64,000 nucleotides of DNA from Leptotrichia hongkongensis (GTDB lineage: Bacteria; Fusobacteriota; Fusobacteriia; Fusobacteriales; Leptotrichiaceae): contig NZ_AP019846.1 of assembly GCF_007990635.1 (NCBI RefSeq), positions 1,798,001 to 1,862,000 on the forward strand, written 5' to 3'. The notes below the pieces were generated by a model. It saw only the letters and a list, made by a program, of their open reading frames with translations. It searched no databases and was not told the origin of the DNA. This document shows, piece after piece, positions 18,502-27,700 of this stretch. A program made the position numbers and the translations under genes. The stretch's first letter is position 1. Every line of letters starts with the position of its first letter.

Positions 18502-18510
18502 ATTATAACA
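18502..18510 (-). promoter_or_regulatory. Extended -10 promoter of the candidate toxin
   Basis: The minus strand reads TGTTATAAT, an extended -10. The -35 region is only A/T-rich. Confidence 0.5.
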
Positions 18511-18575
18511 TAAATTTTAGTTGATTAAAATTATTCAGATAAATATTAAAAATAAAACTATAAAAAATTGATATT

Positions 18576-19175
18576 TTATTTATTAATATAATTAAAATAA
18601 ATAAATCCGTCATCCATAACAGTCATTTTTGTAATACTTCCGTTATCTATCTTAAATTTCCAGTATCCATCCAAATTGCAGAATAGATAATAGCTAATTA
18701 AGGATTGGATAACTCCCGCATGAGCTATAATAAGTATTCTTTTGTTTTGATAATCTTTCTTTATTTTCTCAATTTTTTTCACAATTCGTTTTTGCAAATC
18801 AGAAAGGCTTTCTCCACCTTCTGCCTTAAAATTTCTCCAGTTATTTTTCATTTCATTGATATAATGTGGGAACTCTTTTTCTATCTCTTTGTAAGTTTTC
18901 CCTTCAAGTATCCCAAAATTCAGTTCTCTCAAATTTTCAGAAAAATTCTTTTTTATATTTTTGTCAATTTCCAAAAGTTCTAAACTTTCTCTACATCGAT
19001 TTAAGTCACTTGAAAATATTATATCTATTTTTTCACTCAGTTCTTTAAGTTTTTTTTTCGTATTTTTTAACTGATTTATTCCTGTTGTATTCAAGCTTGG
19101 ATTTAGATGTCCGTAATACAAATGTTTCTTATTATAGTCAGTTTCACCGTGTCTTATAAATAATATTTCTGTCAT
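18576..19175 (-). CDS. cobC: Histidine phosphatase, probable alpha-ribazole phosphatase CobC
   Basis: 199 residues of the phosphoglycerate-mutase-like superfamily. The RHGETDYN motif at 8-15 holds the phosphorylated His9, with the second catalytic histidine in LIIAHAGVIQS near 152 and Glu in the LRELNFGILEGKTY segment. CobC removes phosphate from alpha-ribazole-5-phosphate (or adenosylcobalamin phosphate) in the last steps of B12 assembly. The specific assignment rests on its place 47 bases after cobS on the same strand; other superfamily members look alike. Confidence 0.8.
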   Translation of the reverse strand: MTEILFIRHGETDYNKKHLYYGHLNPSLNTTGINQLKNTKKKLKELSEKIDIIFSSDLNRCRESLELLEIDKNIKKNFSENLRELNFGILEGKTYKEIEKEFPHYINEMKNNWRNFKAEGGESLSDLQKRIVKKIEKIKKDYQNKRILIIAHAGVIQSLISYYLFCNLDGYWKFKIDNGSITKMTVMDDGFIYFNYINK

Positions 19176-19222
19176 TTTATTCTCCTCTTTGGTTATCTTT
19201 ATTTTTACTGTATTTTATTTAG

Positions 19223-19989
19223 TTATCGTAAAACAATCCCTAAAAATAGTACTAATATTGATGTTAATTCAAGAGAAGCTCCCATTGTATCGCCAGTTAT
19301 CCCGCCAATCTTTTTTCGTACATTAAGCATAAACAGAATTATAAACAGAAGTGCGATAAATAAAGCAATGCCACCTTTTGTTCCAATTATAAGAAATACT
19401 AGAGCATTTGTCAAAATAAGTGAAAAAATCACTTCAAAAATACCATTTTCAGAAATTATGGCATTACTCATTCCAGATTTTCTAGCATAGTCAGAAAGAC
19501 CAGCATTTACTGATGTTGAAAGTCTTGCAATGATTGGAAAAATTATTAGATATTTCGGGTTTATTGTGATAATTTCAGAAATTATAGTAATTTTTGTAAT
19601 GAAATATAAAATTAATACAACTGTTCCATTTGTACCAATTCTTGAATCTTTCATAATTTCCAGCATTTTTTCTTTCTTAGCATAGCTAAAAAGCCCATCA
19701 AAAGTATCAGCAAGTCCATCAATGTGGATTATTCCAACAGCTAAAATTTCTATAATTATAATAAGTACAGCAATTATCACTTTATTATAAAAAATATTTT
19801 TAGATAGACTGTAATTAAAAAATTTGAAAAATATAAAATTAAGCCAATGATTAAGCCAACCAATGGAAAAAATTTAATTGACTTTCCTAATTTTTTCTCA
19901 CTATACTCTACTTTTATTGGTATTGGAATACGTGTCATAAATTGGATTAAGATAATGAATTGTTCAAAAAAATTTTTTATGTATTTCAT
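19223..19989 (-). pseudogene. cobS: Adenosylcobinamide-GDP ribazoletransferase CobS, one frameshift
   Basis: Two abutting frames make one CobS of about 255 residues. The first 70 residues (MKYIKNFFEQFIILIQFMTR, PIPIKVEYS, FFPLVGLIIGLI) are the usual N-terminus. The remainder from 19780 has HIDGLADTFDGLFS, the metal/substrate motif, MKDSRIGTNGTVVL and GITGDTMGASLE. Adding a T to the T6 run (19789-19794) joins them smoothly. CobS is a multi-pass membrane enzyme that joins adenosylcobinamide-GDP to alpha-ribazole. It is divergent from the precorrin-2 dehydrogenase gene and followed by cobC. The break may be a sequencing error. Confidence 0.88.
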
Positions 19990-20169
19990 AATAAAGCTCC
20001 CCGTATTTTATTTTTAGAAATTTTTCTATATTTTATCATTTTTGTAAAAAAAAATCACGTTATTTCTATATTTTTAGTGAAAAAAATATTATGTTATAAA
20101 TCGCTTGTTTTTCTACTTATAATATGTTATCCTATTGTCATCAGAAAAAAGTGAAAGGAGCATTAAAAT

Positions 20170-20640
20170 ATGTGGTTTCCATTATTTATAAACTTGGAAA
20201 ATAAAAAAGTTCTTGTTATTGGAGGTGGAAAAGTTGCACTAAAAAAAATCAAAAAAGTTTTAGAGTACGGAGCTGATGTTACTGTTGTTACTGATAACAT
20301 TAAAGAGCAAAGTATATTAGAACTAAAAAATTTAAAAATAGAAGATAACAAGAAAATCGAAAACAATAAAGATGAAATTGAAAAACTTGTAAAAGATTTC
20401 TTTCTAGTTATTTCAGCTACAGATGATGAACAGCTGAATGAAAATATAGCACAAGTTTGTGATTCTAAAGAGATACTAATTAACAACGCATCTTCAAAAA
20501 CTAAAATGAACGCAATGTTTGGAGGAATTGTAAAAAACAGCGAATTTCAAATTGCAATTTCTACGAGCGGTAAAAACTGCAAACGTTCACGTGCTATGAA
20601 AAGTGAAATTCAAAAAGTTCTTGACAAAATAGAAAAATAA
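20170..20640 (+). CDS. Precorrin-2 dehydrogenase/sirohydrochlorin chelatase-like (CysG N-terminal/Met8 type)
   Basis: 156 residues. An N-terminal Rossmann loop VLVIGGGKVALKKIKKVLEYGADVTVV binds NAD. The family signatures FLVISATDDEQLNENIAQVC, then a variant of the NxP segment, and the C-terminal FQIAISTSGKNCKRSRAMK follow. It is shorter than Met8/SirC (about 200 residues), lacking most of the C-terminal dimer domain. It converts precorrin-2 to sirohydrochlorin for siroheme or cobalt-first B12. It begins a rightward operon with hemB 45 bases downstream, so tetrapyrrole genes are clustered. Confidence 0.87.
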   Translation: MWFPLFINLENKKVLVIGGGKVALKKIKKVLEYGADVTVVTDNIKEQSILELKNLKIEDNKKIENNKDEIEKLVKDFFLVISATDDEQLNENIAQVCDSKEILINNASSKTKMNAMFGGIVKNSEFQIAISTSGKNCKRSRAMKSEIQKVLDKIEK

Positions 20641-20684
20641 ATGTTTAAACTTTAAAATAACAAAATGAAAAAAGGTGAACAAAA

Positions 20685-21656
20685 ATGTTTAAAAGACATA
20701 GAAAATTACGAAAAAATGAAGTGATAAGAAATCTTGTAAAAGATGTTTATGTCTCAAAGGAAGATTTGATTTATCCAATTTTTATTGAAGAGGGAGAAAA
20801 TATCAAGAACGAAATCCCTTCAATGCCAGGAATTTTTAGATACTCTATTGACAGGCTTTCTGAAGAACTGGATGAACTGGTAAAATTGGGAATAAATTCG
20901 ATTTTGCTTTTTGGAATTCCTAAAAAAAAGGATGCCTGTGCAACAGAAGCCTACAATGAAAACGGTATTATTCAGAATGCAGTTCGATTTATAAAAGAAA
21001 AATATGACAATTTTCTTGTAATCTGTGATATTTGCTGCTGTGAATATACAAGTCATGGTCATTGTGGTATTCTTGATGAAAATGGTTATGTAAAAAATGA
21101 TGAAACTTTAGAAGTTCTTGGAAAAACAGCACTCTCCTACGCAAAGGCTGGAGCAGATATTGTAGCACCTTCAGACATGATGGATGGACGTGTGGAAAAA
21201 ATTTCCAATGTTTTAGCTCAAAATAATTTTGAAAATATTCCGGTAATGGCTTATTCAGTAAAATATTCATCAGCATTTTATGGACCTTTTAGAGATGCAG
21301 CAGATTCAGCTCCTCAATTTGGAGATAGAAAGTCTTACCAGATGAATTTTCAATATTCAAAAGATGCGATAGACGAAGTTGCTGAAGATTTACGTCAAGG
21401 AGCAGATATTATAATTGTGAAGCCTGCAATGGCATATCTTGATGTTATAAAAAAGGTAAGTGATAAATTTGAAATCCCAATCGTAGCTTACAGCGTCTCT
21501 GGAGAATATTCAATGGTAAAAGCTGCAGCTGAAAATGGATGGATTGATGAAATGAAAATTGTCATGGAACAGATGTACGCGATGAAAAGAGCTGGAGCAA
21601 ACGCTATCATTACTTATTATGCAAAAGAAATTTCAAAATATTTAGAAAATAAATAA
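20685..21656 (+). CDS. hemB: Delta-aminolevulinic acid dehydratase (porphobilinogen synthase)
   Basis: 323 residues, the normal HemB size. Zinc ligands C117, C119 and C127 lie in CDICCCEYTSHGHC, so this is a zinc-type enzyme. The Schiff-base lysines are K193 (YSVKYSSAFYGPFRDAA) and K246 (IIIVKPAMAYLD). It condenses two aminolevulinates to porphobilinogen in the cytosol, the common entry to siroheme and cobalamin. It follows precorrin-2 dehydrogenase and precedes trkA by 22 bases, so it may be read with the potassium genes. Confidence 0.97.
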   Translation: MFKRHRKLRKNEVIRNLVKDVYVSKEDLIYPIFIEEGENIKNEIPSMPGIFRYSIDRLSEELDELVKLGINSILLFGIPKKKDACATEAYNENGIIQNAVRFIKEKYDNFLVICDICCCEYTSHGHCGILDENGYVKNDETLEVLGKTALSYAKAGADIVAPSDMMDGRVEKISNVLAQNNFENIPVMAYSVKYSSAFYGPFRDAADSAPQFGDRKSYQMNFQYSKDAIDEVAEDLRQGADIIIVKPAMAYLDVIKKVSDKFEIPIVAYSVSGEYSMVKAAAENGWIDEMKIVMEQMYAMKRAGANAIITYYAKEISKYLENK

Positions 21657-21678
21657 AAAAACAAGAAAGAGAAAAAAT

Positions 21679-23031
21679 ATGAAAATAGTTATAGCAGGAG
21701 CTGGTGTCGTTGGTGAATCGCTTTGTAGCGAACTTTCAGCTGAAGGTAACGATGTCATTTTAATTGAGAAAGAAGAAAAAGTATTAAATAAGCTTGTAGA
21801 AACTTACGATATAACTGGGCTTGTAGGAAATGGAGAGTCTTATGAGACTTTACTTGAAGCTGGTGCAGACAGTGCCGATATTTTTATTGCTGCAACAGAA
21901 TCAGATGAGCTAAACATAATCTCTTCAATAATAGCAAAAAAAATTGGTTCAAAATTTACTATAGCAAGAGTAAGAAATCCTGAATACAGTTCAAATATGC
22001 AATTTGTAAGGGAAGGACTTGGAATTTCCCTTATGATAAATCCCGAAATGGAAACTGCCAAAAGCATTGCAAATAAACTAATGTTCCCAGTTGCCTTAAG
22101 TGTAGAAAACTTTTTTGGACAAAAAGCCAGCTTTATTTCAATAAAAGTTGAAAAAAATAGTTTTCTGAATGGGACACAGTTAAAAAACCTTGAATTTAGC
22201 ACAAAAGACAAAGTTATTATCTGCGCTGTCAGAAGAGATGAAAATGTCTTTATTCCAACTGGAGATTTTACTATCCTGGAAGGAGATGTTGTCTATGTTG
22301 CAGGTTCTATAGAAGCAGTTCATAAATTTTATGACAGAATTGAACAAAGCAACTTAAAAATCGGATCTACACTGCTTATAGGTGGAGGAACAATTTCTCA
22401 TTATTTAATTGGAAAACTTATTGAAAACAAAAACAAGGTAAAAGTCATAGAAAATGATAGAACACGTGCAGAAAAACTGAGTGAAGCTTATCCAAAAGCA
22501 ATTGTAATAAAAGGAGATGAAGCCGATCAGGAATTCTTAGTACAGGAAGGAATAAATAACTATGATGCAACTGTAATTCTTACAGATAGTGATGAAGAAA
22601 ATGTTGTTATTTCAATGTTTGTAAACTCCATAACAAATTCTAAGTTAATTACAAAAATGAACAGAACATTGCTACTTCCTATACTTGAAAACAATACTAG
22701 AACATCGACGGTTGTGCCCAAAAAAGTTATTTCTGACATGATAATAAGAGTTGTAAGATCAAAAACAGATATGCGAGGATCCACAATGAGTTTTTTATAC
22801 AGGCTAGAAAACCAGGTGGAATTTATTACTTTCGAAATCAATGAAAATAGTGCCGCTGTTAATGTTCCGCTAAAAGATTTAAAATTAAAAAAAGGAATAT
22901 TGATTGTAAGTATATTGCGGGATAATAAAATGATTTTTCCGGGAGGAAATGATGCTATCAAAAACAATGACAGCGTAATGATTGTAGCAATAGCATCTTC
23001 TATCGAAGATTTTGACGATATTTTAGAATAA
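21679..23031 (+). CDS. trkA: Trk potassium uptake regulatory protein TrkA
   Basis: 450 residues with two RCK units. Each has a Rossmann NAD-binding loop (IAGAGVVGESL at residue 4; LLIGGGTISHYLIGKL near 235) followed by a TrkA_C domain (SFISIKVEKNSFLNGTQL; NVPLKDLKLKKGILIVSILR). The peripheral cytosolic subunit gates the TrkH channel in response to nucleotides. trkH follows 91 bases downstream on the same strand. Confidence 0.95.
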   Translation: MKIVIAGAGVVGESLCSELSAEGNDVILIEKEEKVLNKLVETYDITGLVGNGESYETLLEAGADSADIFIAATESDELNIISSIIAKKIGSKFTIARVRNPEYSSNMQFVREGLGISLMINPEMETAKSIANKLMFPVALSVENFFGQKASFISIKVEKNSFLNGTQLKNLEFSTKDKVIICAVRRDENVFIPTGDFTILEGDVVYVAGSIEAVHKFYDRIEQSNLKIGSTLLIGGGTISHYLIGKLIENKNKVKVIENDRTRAEKLSEAYPKAIVIKGDEADQEFLVQEGINNYDATVILTDSDEENVVISMFVNSITNSKLITKMNRTLLLPILENNTRTSTVVPKKVISDMIIRVVRSKTDMRGSTMSFLYRLENQVEFITFEINENSAAVNVPLKDLKLKKGILIVSILRDNKMIFPGGNDAIKNNDSVMIVAIASSIEDFDDILE

Positions 23032-23122
23032 AACTGTAAAATTTAAATATATTCGCATCTAAAATTTAAGTCCAAATTCACTTAAATAAAAAAAATCGAT
23101 TATATTAATTTAAGGAGTAAAA

Positions 23123-24568
23123 ATGAATAAAAGAATGATAGGTTTTATAACTGGAAAAATACTTATACTTGAAGCTGGATTAATGGTATTACCTTTAATT
23201 ATAAGTTTTTTATACAACGAAAATGCAAAATATAAAATTGCTTATGGTTCTGTAATACTTCTTCTTCTAGCAATAGGTTTTCTTCTCTCTATGAAGCTTC
23301 CTGAAGATGAACGGATTCAAGGTAGGGAAGGCTATATAATAGTTTCTTTATCTTGGATTTTGATGTCTATTTTTGGTGCATTTCCATTTGTATTTACAAA
23401 GGAAATCCCTTCTTTTATAGATGCGTTTTTTGAGATTGTAAGCGGTTTTACAACAACTGGATCTAGCATAATACCAGATCTTAGCAAAATTAGCCATTCT
23501 AATTTATTTTGGCGAAGTTTTACCCATTTTGTTGGTGGAATGGGAGTTCTAGTTCTAGCACTTGCAATTTTTCCAAGTTCTGCAACATCAGTTCATGTAA
23601 TGAAAGCTGAAGTGCCTGGTCCAACATTTGGAAAATTAGTTTCAAAACTATCAACAACAGCCAGAATGCTTTATAAAATTTATATTGTTATGACAATCGT
23701 TCTTATAATTTTATTAATGTTTGGCGGACTTAATCTATTTGAGTCTACTCTTCTTGCATTTGGTACCGCAGGAACAGGAGGATTTGGAGTAAGAAATGGT
23801 AGCATTTTACCATACAATAACCCTTATGTCGAAATAATACTTGGAATTGGAATGATAGTATTTGGAGTAAACTTTAATATTTATTATTTTATTTTAATCG
23901 GAAAAATAAAAGACATCTTTAAAAATGAAGAATTAAAATATTATTTACTAATAGTTTTTGGAGCAATTACGCTAATAGTTTTCAATATATATCAGACATA
24001 CGGCTCCATATGGAACTGTATAAGAGATGTATTTTTCTCAGTTTCCTCAGTCATAACAACAACTGGATATTCTACAGCTGATTTTGGAAAATGGCCGTTA
24101 TTTTCACAAGTTATCTTGCTTATCCTAATGTTTTTTGGAGCATGTGCAGGCTCTACAGCTGGAGGACTGAAAATATCAAGAGTTGTATTAATGGTAAAAA
24201 TCTATTTTGCTGAAATTGTCCAAATGATAAGTCCAAATCGTGTAGTTACAGTAAAATATGATGATAAGCCAGTAAATTCAGCTATGCAAAAAAGTATTGC
24301 AGTATATTTTTTAGTCTATTCACTAGTTTTTGGAGGAATTCTTCTAATGATTTCCTACTCAACAGATGACTTTATGACTGCTTTTAGTGCTGTTGCCGCC
24401 ACATTTAATAATATCGGTCCTGGATTAGGAAAAGTAGGTCCTGCATTCAGTTTTGCTGAATTAAACAATTTCTCAAAAGTAATTCTTAGTTTTGGAATGC
24501 TTGCAGGAAGACTGGAAATTTTTCCAATGTTAATATTATTTTCTCCAACAACATGGAAATTAAAATAA
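23123..24568 (+). CDS. trkH: Trk potassium transporter membrane subunit TrkH
   Basis: 481 residues, a multi-pass inner-membrane protein of the SKT family. The four pore-loop filters are visible: SGFTTTGSSI, GTAGTGGFGV, ITTTGYSTADF and NNIGPGLGKVGP, each with the central glycine that coordinates potassium. The C-terminal FGMLAGRLEIFPMLILFSP is the standard ending. It works with TrkA. Confidence 0.95.
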   Translation: MNKRMIGFITGKILILEAGLMVLPLIISFLYNENAKYKIAYGSVILLLLAIGFLLSMKLPEDERIQGREGYIIVSLSWILMSIFGAFPFVFTKEIPSFIDAFFEIVSGFTTTGSSIIPDLSKISHSNLFWRSFTHFVGGMGVLVLALAIFPSSATSVHVMKAEVPGPTFGKLVSKLSTTARMLYKIYIVMTIVLIILLMFGGLNLFESTLLAFGTAGTGGFGVRNGSILPYNNPYVEIILGIGMIVFGVNFNIYYFILIGKIKDIFKNEELKYYLLIVFGAITLIVFNIYQTYGSIWNCIRDVFFSVSSVITTTGYSTADFGKWPLFSQVILLILMFFGACAGSTAGGLKISRVVLMVKIYFAEIVQMISPNRVVTVKYDDKPVNSAMQKSIAVYFLVYSLVFGGILLMISYSTDDFMTAFSAVAATFNNIGPGLGKVGPAFSFAELNNFSKVILSFGMLAGRLEIFPMLILFSPTTWKLK

Positions 24569-24903
24569 AAAAAGAAAGTTGGATAATTTTTAAAATAATG
24601 TTTTTAAAGAGACTATACTATAATGGTTCATTACAATAGACAATTGGTGAAGATGTATTTACAGGAATCAACAGTATGACACATAAATATTTAATTTTAG
24701 ATAAATATTCCAGTCAAAATCTAAAAAAAGAATTAAGGACAGCAAAACTTACAGTTAGCTGTTCTTTTTTCTATTTTTATTACATTTGGTTATACAGCAT
24801 ACTTAAAAAATAATTTTGAATTCATTACAAAAATAAAAGCATTTTTTATAAAAATGTGATATAATTCTAAAAGATATAAATTCAGAAAAAGGAAAGATTA
24901 AAA
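24569..24903. other. Intergenic stretch with a trkH terminator
   Basis: 335 bases without a convincing gene. A hairpin AAGGACAGC/GCTGTTCTT at 24735-24766 followed by a T-run terminates rightward transcripts. TGTGATATAAT at about 24855-24865 may be the -10 of the next gene. Confidence 0.6.
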
Positions 24904-25266
24904 ATGAATAAACTAAACTGGAAAAGAATTTATGAAAAAGCAGAAGAAATTGATGGATTTAGAGTGTTTGTAGACAGGCTGTGGGCAAGGGGAATGAAAA
25001 AGGAAGATGCTAAAATTGATTACTGGGCAAAGGAAATTACACCTACAAAAGAGCTTAGGGAAGATTATCATAAAGGAAGAATTAATTTTGAGACATTTGC
25101 AGCAGGATATCTGAATGAATTAGAAAAAAATCCTGATTTTGATAAATTTTTAAAAATAATAAAATCTGAACTGCTTTCAAAAAATGTTACAATGCTTTTT
25201 GCAAGCAAGACTCCTGAAATTAGTCATATTCCAATTTTGAAAAAGTATTTGGAAAATAAATTATAA
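24904..25266 (+). CDS. DUF488 family protein (YeaO-like)
   Basis: 120 residues filling a DUF488 domain: RIYEKAEEIDGFRVFVDRLW, ARGMKKEDAKIDYWAKEI, TPTKELREDYHKG, NVTMLFASKTPEISH. Members are small cytosolic proteins of unknown activity. It lacks cysteines in the usual variant positions. The Nudix-fusion gene begins 15 bases downstream, suggesting co-transcription. Confidence 0.85.
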   Translation: MNKLNWKRIYEKAEEIDGFRVFVDRLWARGMKKEDAKIDYWAKEITPTKELREDYHKGRINFETFAAGYLNELEKNPDFDKFLKIIKSELLSKNVTMLFASKTPEISHIPILKKYLENKL

Positions 25267-25281
25267 AAATAGGAGAAAAAT

Positions 25282-26049
25282 ATGATTGCGACATTATGTT
25301 ATCTTGAAAAGGATAATAAATATTTGATGTTATACAGAAATAAAAAAGAAATTGATATAAATAAAGGAAAATGGATTGGCGTTGGCGGAAAACTAGAAAA
25401 GGGCGAAACACCTGAACAATGCTTAATACGTGAAGTCTGGGAAGAAACAGGATACACGCTAAATAGTTATGAATATCGTGGAATTGTAATTTTTAATTAT
25501 AATGAAGACGACCCCTTGTTTATGTATGTTTACACAAGCTCTAATTTTCCCGGTATAGAAAAGGAGTGTAATGAAGGCGATTTGAAATGGATTCCAAAAG
25601 ATGAAATTTTAGATTTGAAATTGTGGGAAGGCGATAAAATATTTTTGAAATTATTGTTTGAAAATTCCCCATTCTTTTATTTAACTCTAAATTATGAAAA
25701 TGATAATGTTGTTAGTTCAAAGCTGGAATTTAAGGAAAAATATAGTTGTTTTGAAGTTTTTGTGCCAGAAAATTATGTGGAAAAAATTGTGGAAAACTTG
25801 CAAAAATATTCACTTTTGACGGAAGGATTCTATGCAGATGTATATTCTACAGCTGATGCGGTTGGGCATTGGAAAACGTTGGAAGGCGGGAGTCCTTTTG
25901 ATGGAGAAATTGGAAAATCAAGTGTAGCCAATGAAAAAATAATGAGATTTAGAGTAAAAAGAGATTTTGAAGAACTGGCATATTATCTGGTAAAAGAGGC
26001 TCATCCTTATGAAACTGCCGTTATTAATGTATTCAGGATGGAAGTTTAG
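25282..26049 (+). CDS. Nudix hydrolase fused to a NIF3/YqfO-type C-terminal domain
   Basis: 255 residues. Residues 1-150 form a Nudix (MutT-type) hydrolase with a complete box: GKLEKGETPEQCLIREVWEE then TGY. Such enzymes cleave nucleoside diphosphates linked to another group, for example 8-oxo-dGTP. Residues 155-255 match the small CutA-like domain found inserted in YqfO/NIF3 proteins: CFEVFVPENYVEKIVENLQ, SPFDGEIGKSS, and the terminal LVKEAHPYETAVINVFRMEV. The second domain is thought to bind a metal or ligand; its role in the fusion is unknown. Confidence 0.82.
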   Translation: MIATLCYLEKDNKYLMLYRNKKEIDINKGKWIGVGGKLEKGETPEQCLIREVWEETGYTLNSYEYRGIVIFNYNEDDPLFMYVYTSSNFPGIEKECNEGDLKWIPKDEILDLKLWEGDKIFLKLLFENSPFFYLTLNYENDNVVSSKLEFKEKYSCFEVFVPENYVEKIVENLQKYSLLTEGFYADVYSTADAVGHWKTLEGGSPFDGEIGKSSVANEKIMRFRVKRDFEELAYYLVKEAHPYETAVINVFRMEV

Positions 26050-26075
26050 AAAATTTTAGGAAGGGGCGCAAAAAT

Positions 26076-27685
26076 ATGAAAAAGAATTTTATTAAAATAT
26101 TTTTATTGATATTTTTAATTAGTAATCTGATTTTTTCAGAAAATAAAAAGTTAAATGAAAATTTTGGAATAGAAGATGGAAAAGTTTATTATATAAATAG
26201 AAAAATTGAGGAAGCTGATGTAAAGACTTTTGAAGTTTTTGAAGATGGTGAGTATGCAAAAGATAAGAATAATGTTTATTATCAAGAAAATGTTCTTAAT
26301 GAAGCAGATCCTAAAAGTTTTAAATTATTGACAAAAATTAGTTACGGATTGGGTAAAGATAAAAATAATCTTTATTTTTGGGAGAATAAGGTAGATAATA
26401 TAGATGTAAAAACTCTTGAAATAATGACAGATGAATTTTCAATTTATTTAAAAGATAAAAACGGAGTGTATATTTTATTTTCATATAATGGAGGACTTCC
26501 TGTCGATTTAGATAATGTGATAATGTCTCCAAAAATTTTAAAAAATGTTGACAAACAAACTTTTCAGCTAATTGGTGGAGGGTATTCAAAAGATAAAAAT
26601 AGTGTTTATTATATTGGTAAAAAAATAGATGGAGTAGCTCCCCAAAACTTTAAAGTTTTAAAAGATTATATTTTTACAGATGGAAAAAATGTCTATCTTT
26701 ATGGAGAAAAAAAAGAAGAAATAGATTTACAGACATTAAAATTTTTTGATAATGATTCCAGTTATTTTTTTGATAAAAATAATATTTATTTTCAAGGTGA
26801 TAAACTCGAAAATGCTGATTTTAAAAGTTTTAAAACAATGGAATTGAATTTTTCAAAAGATAAAAATAATGTTTACTTAGGAAATGAAAAATTGAAGGTG
26901 CAGATGCAAAAACTTTTGAAGTAATTGATATTTATGCAGGATTTGCGAGGGATAAAAATTATTTGTATGATTCTAATGAAAGAATAAAAAATTCCGATCC
27001 ATATACTTTTCAAAGAATTAATGAACATTTGGTAAGAGATAAAAATCAATTTTATTCTAATGACGGAACGGTTTTAAATGTGGATGGAAAAAGTTTTCAA
27101 ATAGTAAAAGATTATGAAAAAGATTATTTTATGTATGCAAAAGATAAAAATAAAGCATATTACATAAATTTCATGGATGGAAAAGATGAAATGGTAAAAG
27201 AACTGAAAGGATTAAATCCTAAAAATTTTAAAGTGCTAAATCGTTATTATACAAAAGACGATAAAAAAGTTTATTTTAGTAAAGAATATGCGGATATACA
27301 AGAAGTTCAAAATGTAGATGTAAAATCATTTGAAGTATTATATTTTGAAAATATAGAGAATAAAGATGATTTTGGAAAAGATAAAAATAAAGTTTATTTG
27401 TTTGGTCTTGAATTAAAAGGTGTAAAACCTGAAAAATTTCAAGTTATGAAAGAGCCAATAACGGAAAAAATTATATATGTTCGAGATGAGAATAATTTGT
27501 TCGTAATTTTTTATGATTATTTTTCAGGATTTAATTTTGTAAAGACTAAAAAAATTGAAAATATAGATTTTGCAACTCTTAAATGGAAATCAGCAAGAGA
27601 ACTGGAAGACAAAAATGGGGAATATATTGTGAACGGCAGCGTAATTGATGAAGATAAAATAGAAATTAAATTTATAAAAAAATAG
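26076..27685 (+). pseudogene. Secreted DKNYY-repeat protein, one frameshift
   Basis: A signal peptide (FIKIFLLIFLISNLIFS) is followed by about a dozen repeats of the form YxKDKNNVYYxxxxIEGADxxTFKVL, the DKNYY family. The frame breaks at the A5 run 26887-26891. One added A gives NEKIEGADAKTFEVIDIYAG and joins to the second frame, which begins LYDSNERIKNSD and ends at 27685 (about 536 residues in all). The repeats probably stack as a beta structure in the periplasm or on the surface. Function is unknown. It lies between the Nudix fusion and cbiG on the same strand with short gaps. Confidence 0.75.
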
Positions 27686-27700
27686 AAAAAAGGAGAAAAA

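Noticed and set aside
24673-24810. 45-codon ORF starting MTHKYLILDKYSS
   Set aside because: Weak ribosome spacing and it contains the trkH terminator hairpin within its frame; probably chance or an old remnant.
26200-27600. Regularly spaced repeats considered as CRISPR or tandem DNA repeat
   Set aside because: They are degenerate protein-level DKNYY repeats in a coding gene, not identical DNA repeats with unique spacers.
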